From: DAOMFM01 sp035429825
GTDB lineage: Bacteria; Acidobacteriota; Blastocatellia; UBA7656; JADIYM01
Length of the DNA stretch: 64,000 nucleotides
Direction: 5' to 3'
Assembly (NCBI GenBank): GCA_044224215.1
Contig: JBGAKX010000003.1
Span: 1 to 64,000 of the forward strand
Shown: positions 59,117 to 64,000 of the stretch, piece after piece
How the letters are laid out: each line of letters starts with the position of its first letter
Position numbering within the stretch: the first letter of the stretch is position 1
Made by a program: the position numbers and the translations under genes
Notes under the pieces: generated by a model
Told to the model about the DNA's origin: nothing
What the model saw: only the letters and a program-made list of their open reading frames with translations
Databases searched by the model: none

Positions 59117-60232
59117 CTAATTCACAAATCTTCGCAATCGCACGCTCAGGGCGAGCCCGAATCCCATAAACATCATCAGCAGCGACGAGCCACCGTAGCT
59201 CAGGAGGGGTAGGGGAATGCCCATGATCGGCATCAAGCCCACAACCATACCCAAATTCACGAAGATATGAAAGACCAAAAGCGCCGCGATACCCATGACG
59301 ATGAGGGCGCCGAACCGGTCGGCGGACAGCCGTGCGATGCCGATAAGTCTCCACAGTAGAATGCTGTAAAGAAACAGCATCGCCAGCGTGCCGGCAAACC
59401 CGGTCTCCTCGGCAAGGATCGATGCGATGAAGTCGGTGTGGCGTTCGGGAAGAAAGCCGAGACGGCCCTGCGTGCCCTGCAGGACACCCTTGCCGAACGG
59501 ACCGCCGGATCCGACGGCGATCATCGACTGGATGGACTGGTAGCCCTGTCCGCGGCGGCTCTTCGAATCGATCGATTCGGTCTGGCCCGACGCCAGAGTG
59601 AACGCCATCTTCATGCGTTCCTTCTGGTACGGCTTCAGCACGAGGCCCCACGCGAGCACGATGGCGAGCGTCCCGCCGACGATCGCAATGACGAGCATCC
59701 GCTTTCGGAGCCCGCTTAGAAACAGCATCGCAAGCAGCACGGGAAAGAATGTCAGTACGGTTCCCGTGTCGGGCTGCGCGAGAATCAGCGCGCACGGCGC
59801 CGCGACGACGACGCACGCAATCGCGATCTCCTTGAACGACAACGCGGCGCGCCGGCTTTTGGACAGGACCTTGGCGAGCATCAGGATCGTCGCGAGTTTT
59901 GAAAGCTCGGCGGGCTGGAAGCTGAACGAGCCAAAGTTGATCCACGCCTTTGCGCCGTTGATCGTCTGGCCAAAGACCAGCACGGCGACGAGCCAGAACA
60001 GCGCAAAACCGTAGAAGAACGGCGCGAGCCGCAGCCACTTGCGGTAGTCGTTGAGCGCAAAGACGATCGCCGCGACGATTCCCGCCGCGAGCCACACGAG
60101 CTGCTTCTTCCAGTACGGCTGGTCGGGCTGGGAGCTGTAGATGAACACAGTTCCCATGCAGACGAGCACCACCGGAATGACAAGCACGGGCCAGTCAAAG
60201 TCCCTCAGGCTTCTGGTATCGAACGAAAACAT
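59117..60232 (-). CDS. rodA: rod-shape SEDS glycosyltransferase RodA
   Basis: The product is 371 residues with about ten membrane helices. SEDS motifs include GAKAWINFGSFSFQPAE, LPERHTDFIASILAEETG and the C-terminal MGIPLPLLSYGGSS. RodA polymerises lateral-wall glycan with PBP2. The call as RodA rather than FtsW rests on its position 15 bases after the PBP2 gene in the mre operon; the FtsW paralogue is at 14073-15161. Confidence 0.95.
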   Translation of the reverse strand: MFSFDTRSLRDFDWPVLVIPVVLVCMGTVFIYSSQPDQPYWKKQLVWLAAGIVAAIVFALNDYRKWLRLAPFFYGFALFWLVAVLVFGQTINGAKAWINFGSFSFQPAELSKLATILMLAKVLSKSRRAALSFKEIAIACVVVAAPCALILAQPDTGTVLTFFPVLLAMLFLSGLRKRMLVIAIVGGTLAIVLAWGLVLKPYQKERMKMAFTLASGQTESIDSKSRRGQGYQSIQSMIAVGSGGPFGKGVLQGTQGRLGFLPERHTDFIASILAEETGFAGTLAMLFLYSILLWRLIGIARLSADRFGALIVMGIAALLVFHIFVNLGMVVGLMPIMGIPLPLLSYGGSSLLMMFMGFGLALSVRLRRFVN

Positions 60233-60247
60233 CGAAAGTCAGGCGCC

Positions 60248-62362
60248 TCAGGAGTCCGGAGCCCGGGGTTTCATAACCCCTTGCAACGGATTGAGATGCG
60301 GCGCCGGAGGCTCGCCCCCGGCAGCGGGTTTCTGGGGCTCGCCCGAGTCGCCGGACGACGTTCTTGGAACGATGGTTGGGACGGCCGCCGCCGGGACGTC
60401 GGGTGTCTCCTTTACAGGCTCGTCCGAGTCGCTGGCGCTGTCGTCGCTCGATTCGATCGCGACGGCGTCGGGATCGGCGCCTGCCTCGTCATTCACCGCG
60501 GCGGGCGCGGGCTCGGCGACCGTGCCGCGGGTCTTCCGCACGTACTCGGCGATGATGGCCTGGGCGATCGGTGCGCTCTCGATGCCGCCGTGGCCGCCGT
60601 GCTCCACAAGAACGCACACGGCGATCTCGGGCAAGCGGCCCTCGATCGGTTCGGGTGCAAACCCGACGAACCACGCATGCTCCTTCGCCTTTCCGGTCGC
60701 GCCCGTCCGAACGGACACCACCTGTGCCGTGCCCGTCTTGCCGCACACGTCAAAGCCGGGAACGTCGGCGCGCCGTGCCGTACCGCTTGTGACGACCTGG
60801 CGCATGCCCTCCATCACGAACTTGTAGGCGACGGGATCGATTGGAATCTCGACCCTGTTCTGGTCGTCGTAGGTGATCGCGGGCTGGGAACCGCTTGCCT
60901 TTGCTTCCAGCAGCAGATGCGGCGTCAGGAACAGTCCGTCCATCGCCACACCGGCGAACGCGTGCACCATCCCGAGCGGTGTCGGGCGATCGTAGCCCTG
61001 TCCGATGGCCGCGTTCACCGTGTCGCCGTCGTTCCACTTGTACTTTGGCAGGCTGAGGTCGTCGCCAGGCTTGCTCCAGCGCTGCTTGATATTCGCCTCT
61101 GGCACATAGCCAGGTGTCTCGTTCGGAAGGTCGATGCCGGTCTTGCGGCCGAGACCCATCGCCGAGGCCCACTTGTGGATCTTGTCGACGCCAAGCCGCA
61201 AACCGACCCGGTAGAAGTAGCCGTTGCAGCTGATCGCGATCGCGTGCTCGAGGTTCGGTGCGCCGTGTGAACCGTGGCACGCGGCAAAACGGCTCCCGAT
61301 CTGGATGCCGCCGCCGCACGGAATCCCTTCCTGGGGTTTCATCGCGCCCTCGGACAGACCGGCGACGGCCATTATGATCTTCCACGTCGATCCCGGCGGG
61401 TAGATGTCCTGAATCGCTCGGTTCAACAACGGCTTGTCGGGGTTGTCGCGCAGCGTCGCGTAATCCTGCGGCGAGATGCCGCTGGCGAACAGGTTCGGGT
61501 CGTAGCTCGGGTGACTCACCATCGCGAGGACCTCGCCGGTGCGAGGATCGAGTGCAATCGCGGTCCCGTCCAGCTTGGTCTCCGACAGCTTCTGCTCGGC
61601 GACCATCTGCAGGTCGAGATCGATCGTCGTTCGAAGGTCCTGCCCCGGAATCGGATCGATGGTCTCGATCTCGTCGACCGTTCGTCCGCGACTGTCGACG
61701 ACGACCCGGCGCATGCCCTCCTTGCCCATCAGGATCTGGTTGTGCGATCGCTCGATTCCGGCCTGGCCGACGACGTCGCCCGCGCGCGCGCCGCTGAACT
61801 CCGGCAGTTCGGCCTTGAGCTGCGGATCCGAAATCTGACCGACGTACCCGAGGACGTGGCCCAGCACGGGACCGAGCGGGTAGATGCGCTGCGGCTGCAA
61901 CTCGACGCGGAGCTCGGGATATTCGAACTCGTGCGCCTCCACCCACGCGCGGTCTGCCTCGGTGATGTTCTGCTTGATGACGACGGGACGCGACTTCGGG
62001 GCGAGCGGATCGTCGATCTGCCGCCGGGCCCAGTCGGCGTCGACGCCGAGATCCTTGCCGAGCACGTCGAGCAGGTTGCCGAGTGTGTCCTTCTTGAGGT
62101 CTTCGCGGTTGACGATCAGGTTGAACGCCGGCCGGCTGTCGACGAGGATGCGGTCGTATCGGTCCAGGATGTTGCCGCGCGCGGCCGGGATCGGGATGTC
62201 GCGGATGCGATTCTCTTCGGCGGCGGCCAGGTACGAGTCGTGGTTGACGACCTGAAGGACCCAGAACCGGGCGCCGAGTATGAGAAACACGGCCAGCGTG
62301 ACGTACTGGATCGCGCTCAGGCGACTGTCGAAATTCTGTGTCTCGTCGTTGAAACGGCTCAT
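60248..62362 (-). CDS. mrdA: penicillin-binding protein 2
   Basis: The product is 704 residues. One N-terminal membrane helix is followed by the PBP dimerisation domain and the transpeptidase domain with all three motifs: STWK (in YPPGSTWKIIMA), SCN (in AISCNGYFYRVG) and KTG (in VCGKTGTAQVV). The last 80 or so residues are a disordered acidic and Pro-rich tail, longer than usual. It cross-links lateral-wall peptidoglycan with RodA. Confidence 0.96.
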   Translation of the reverse strand: MSRFNDETQNFDSRLSAIQYVTLAVFLILGARFWVLQVVNHDSYLAAAEENRIRDIPIPAARGNILDRYDRILVDSRPAFNLIVNREDLKKDTLGNLLDVLGKDLGVDADWARRQIDDPLAPKSRPVVIKQNITEADRAWVEAHEFEYPELRVELQPQRIYPLGPVLGHVLGYVGQISDPQLKAELPEFSGARAGDVVGQAGIERSHNQILMGKEGMRRVVVDSRGRTVDEIETIDPIPGQDLRTTIDLDLQMVAEQKLSETKLDGTAIALDPRTGEVLAMVSHPSYDPNLFASGISPQDYATLRDNPDKPLLNRAIQDIYPPGSTWKIIMAVAGLSEGAMKPQEGIPCGGGIQIGSRFAACHGSHGAPNLEHAIAISCNGYFYRVGLRLGVDKIHKWASAMGLGRKTGIDLPNETPGYVPEANIKQRWSKPGDDLSLPKYKWNDGDTVNAAIGQGYDRPTPLGMVHAFAGVAMDGLFLTPHLLLEAKASGSQPAITYDDQNRVEIPIDPVAYKFVMEGMRQVVTSGTARRADVPGFDVCGKTGTAQVVSVRTGATGKAKEHAWFVGFAPEPIEGRLPEIAVCVLVEHGGHGGIESAPIAQAIIAEYVRKTRGTVAEPAPAAVNDEAGADPDAVAIESSDDSASDSDEPVKETPDVPAAAVPTIVPRTSSGDSGEPQKPAAGGEPPAPHLNPLQGVMKPRAPDS

Positions 62363-62394
62363 GTCGTTCTTCGTCGGTCGGTCGACGCGCCCCT

Positions 62395-62928
62395 CTAGTC
62401 GTAGAACCTGCGCTGGACTCGCATCTGCCCCCGTCGCGACTGCTCGGGGAATACCCGGTCGAGCACCCAGAACAGCGCGGCGCCGAGCACGACGTTCGCC
62501 GCAGCGCCGAAAAGAACCTTCATCGCAAGGACCTGGGGTGTCGCTTCGCTCGTCAGCGACTGACCCATGAGGTTGTGCAGGCCGATGAACAGGGCGCTGT
62601 CGACCAGCGATGACAGCGCGATGACGATCACTCGCACGAGCGGTCCCTCGAGCGTGAACCGCACCGCGATCGAAGCAATGAGAAAACCGATGAGCGTCTT
62701 CGAGAAGCCGCCGACGCCGATGACCGGACCGGCCCCCGGCGCGAGGTCCGCGCCAAAGCCCGCGACGTATCCCGTCACCATGCCGGTCACGGGATCTCGC
62801 ATGAGTGCAAAGTATATCGTCACGAGCAACGCGAGATCGACATATCGGAATGGCGCCCAGTATCGCGAGATGAGGCTCTCGAGAATAATCGCGACCGCGA
62901 TGACGAGAATGATCTTGAGGTAGAACAC
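62395..62928 (-). CDS. mreD: rod-shape-determining protein MreD
   Basis: The product is 177 residues with about five membrane helices (IILVIAVAIILESLISRYW at the N terminus). RDPVTGMVTGYVAGFGADLA is a typical MreD stretch. The sequence is otherwise divergent, as is normal for MreD, and the position between mreC and mrdA secures the call. It is a membrane partner of MreC in the elongasome. Confidence 0.88.
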   Translation of the reverse strand: MFYLKIILVIAVAIILESLISRYWAPFRYVDLALLVTIYFALMRDPVTGMVTGYVAGFGADLAPGAGPVIGVGGFSKTLIGFLIASIAVRFTLEGPLVRVIVIALSSLVDSALFIGLHNLMGQSLTSEATPQVLAMKVLFGAAANVVLGAALFWVLDRVFPEQSRRGQMRVQRRFYD

Positions 62929-62943
62929 GTCGGTAGTGAACCG

Positions 62944-63819
62944 CTACTTGACCGTGTCGGGCGTTGAGAGATCGACGGGGTCCACGAGCAGGATCATGAC
63001 CACTTCGACGCGGTCGAGATCCGCCGCGGTGCGGATGGTGATGTCGTGCGGGCTCGCGCCCGCGCCCGGGGCGACGTCGGTGACGTAGCCGATCAGGATC
63101 CCAGCCGGATAGATGCGGTCGAGTCCCGACGTGAGTACCGGCTCTCCGGTGTCGACGACCTCGAGGCTCGAGATGCTCTTCATGCGGCAGGTGCCGTCGC
63201 CTCGTCCTTTGAGTTCGCCAGCGGCGCGCGACGTCGTGAGCCGTCCGCCGACGCCGGCGTGCTCGTCGCTGATCAGCTGGATCTGCGCCGCGTGCGCGCC
63301 GACCGACGTCACTCTGCCGACGAGCCCGTCAGGTGTGACGACGGGCTGATTCGGCTTGATGCCATCGAGCGATCCCTTGTTGACGACCAGCCGCTTGAAC
63401 CAGACGTTTGCGTCGCGCGCGACGACCTCGGCCGTGACCGAGTCGTATCGGAGCAGCGGTTTCAGGTCGAGCTCGCGACGCAACCGGTCGTTCTCGGCCG
63501 ACAGCGCCCGTGCGCTTTCGATCTCGGCGCGCAGTTGGGCGTTCTCGGCTTCGAGCGCGGTGTTGCGGTCGCGAACGCCGCGCAGATCGACGTATCCGGA
63601 CCAGAACGACCCGATCCCCGAAAACCCCGAGCCGAGCGCCGACTGGATGGGCGTCACGATCGTCAGCATCCACGACTTCAGGATGGACTGCTCGTTTCCG
63701 TCGGCGCCCGCGGCGCTCCGCGCGGTCAGCGCCATGGTCAGCAGTTGCGACGCCAGCAGGGCGACGAGGAGGTAGGGGGCGTATTTTTGCTTTGTCTGCC
63801 GTTCGCTCGCGCGCGACAT
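62944..63819 (-). CDS. mreC: rod-shape-determining protein MreC
   Basis: The product is 291 residues. A basic N terminus and one membrane helix (LLVALLASQLLTMALTARSA) are followed by a coiled coil (NTALEAENAQLRAEIESARA and on). The two beta domains follow, with VNKGSLDGIKPNQPVVTPDG and GLVGRVTSVGAHAAQIQLIS. MreC is the periplasmic scaffold of the elongasome. It lies 27 bases after mreB and 15 before mreD. Confidence 0.95.
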   Translation of the reverse strand: MSRASERQTKQKYAPYLLVALLASQLLTMALTARSAAGADGNEQSILKSWMLTIVTPIQSALGSGFSGIGSFWSGYVDLRGVRDRNTALEAENAQLRAEIESARALSAENDRLRRELDLKPLLRYDSVTAEVVARDANVWFKRLVVNKGSLDGIKPNQPVVTPDGLVGRVTSVGAHAAQIQLISDEHAGVGGRLTTSRAAGELKGRGDGTCRMKSISSLEVVDTGEPVLTSGLDRIYPAGILIGYVTDVAPGAGASPHDITIRTAADLDRVEVVMILLVDPVDLSTPDTVK

Positions 63820-63846
63820 GGCTCCCCCGACCGTAGATGCCTACGA

Positions 63847-64000
63847 CTAGCTGTGGTGCAGTACCGTGTTCTCGAGGCACACCCGGTCGAGCAGATTGAC
63901 GTCGTCGAGCATCTTGCCCGTGCCGAGCACGACCGAAGAGAGCGGATTCTCGGCCAGCGTCACCGGAACGCCCGTCTCGTGCATCAGGCGCCGGTCGAGG
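63847..64000 (-). CDS. mreB: rod-shape-determining protein MreB, C-terminal part (runs off the window)
   Basis: Only the last 50 codons and the stop are present. The frame reads LMHETGVPVTLAENPLSSVV and LGTGKMLDDV, the conserved C terminus of MreB. The gene heads the mreBCD-mrdA-rodA operon. MreB is the actin-like protein that guides lateral-wall synthesis. Confidence 0.88.
   Translation of the reverse strand, partial: LDRRLMHETGVPVTLAENPLSSVVLGTGKMLDDVNLLDRVCLENTVLHHS

Overview
The window is a GC-rich bacterial chromosome segment made mostly of conserved housekeeping operons, with a few accessory insertions. The likely source is an Acidobacteriota-like bacterium. This is inferred from the gene order, the Ser/Thr kinase with an N-terminal zinc ribbon, the meso-diaminopimelate-type MurE, the mreBCD-mrdA-rodA-radical SAM-rng operon and the families of short intergenic repeats; no 16S gene is present to prove it. 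Coding density is high, many genes overlap by ATGA or GTGA, and GTG or TTG starts are common.

Layout. (1) 1-3709, minus strand: a secretion and membrane-quality group (TPM-domain protein, nucleotidyltransferase-like protein, LemA, start of an M61 peptidase) and a ZIP metal transporter. (2) 3916-21462, plus strand: a division and cell-wall (dcw) cluster: mraZ, rsmH, ftsL-like, ftsI, murE, murF, mraY, murD, ftsW, murG, murC, ftsQ, ftsA, ftsZ. It starts at a clean promoter with three MraZ-type boxes and ends at a strong intrinsic terminator; murB and ddl are absent. Two palindromic MITE-like elements sit inside it. (3) 21534-24579: a thioesterase, a TMTC-like membrane protein with TPRs, and an RsbRD-type sensor domain. 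(4) 24732-36357: a TetR-led operon for a xanthine-oxidase-family molybdoenzyme whose flavin subunit has the extra four-cysteine loop known from 4-hydroxybenzoyl-CoA reductase. The operon also holds an XdhC-type maturation factor split into two genes. Between the halves lies a 1900-residue protein joining a zinc ribbon, Ser/Thr kinase, STAND-like ATPase, TPR-like helices and two solute-binding-protein domains. This is the most novel item in the window. (5) 36364-41328, minus strand: M28B peptidase, trpC, trpF, trpB, without trpA. (6) 41402-46809, plus strand: an unusual tRNA with a UAG anticodon and short variable loop, then tig, clpP, clpX and lon. clpX carries a perfect in-frame 42-base tandem duplication in its zinc domain; lon is cut off before its protease domain.

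(7) 46753-53154: an accessory stretch that starts exactly where lon is broken. A decayed methyltransferase copy abuts lon. Next come a TetR-controlled membrane protein/DCC-protein operon with two matching operators, a 167-base tandem duplication carrying an 88-base palindrome, a methyltransferase-propeller fusion, a family 2 glycosyltransferase, and a secreted NTF2-like/truncated-globin fusion. (8) 53210-64000, minus strand: the rod-shape operon mreB (partial), mreC, mreD, mrdA, rodA, a B12-type radical SAM protein, and an RNase E/G with a very long disordered insertion.

The dcw and mre operons together supply the peptidoglycan precursors, division septum and elongation machinery. The tig-clpP-clpX-lon block handles protein folding and turnover. 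All functions are from reading the sequence and knowledge of the families; no database search was run.
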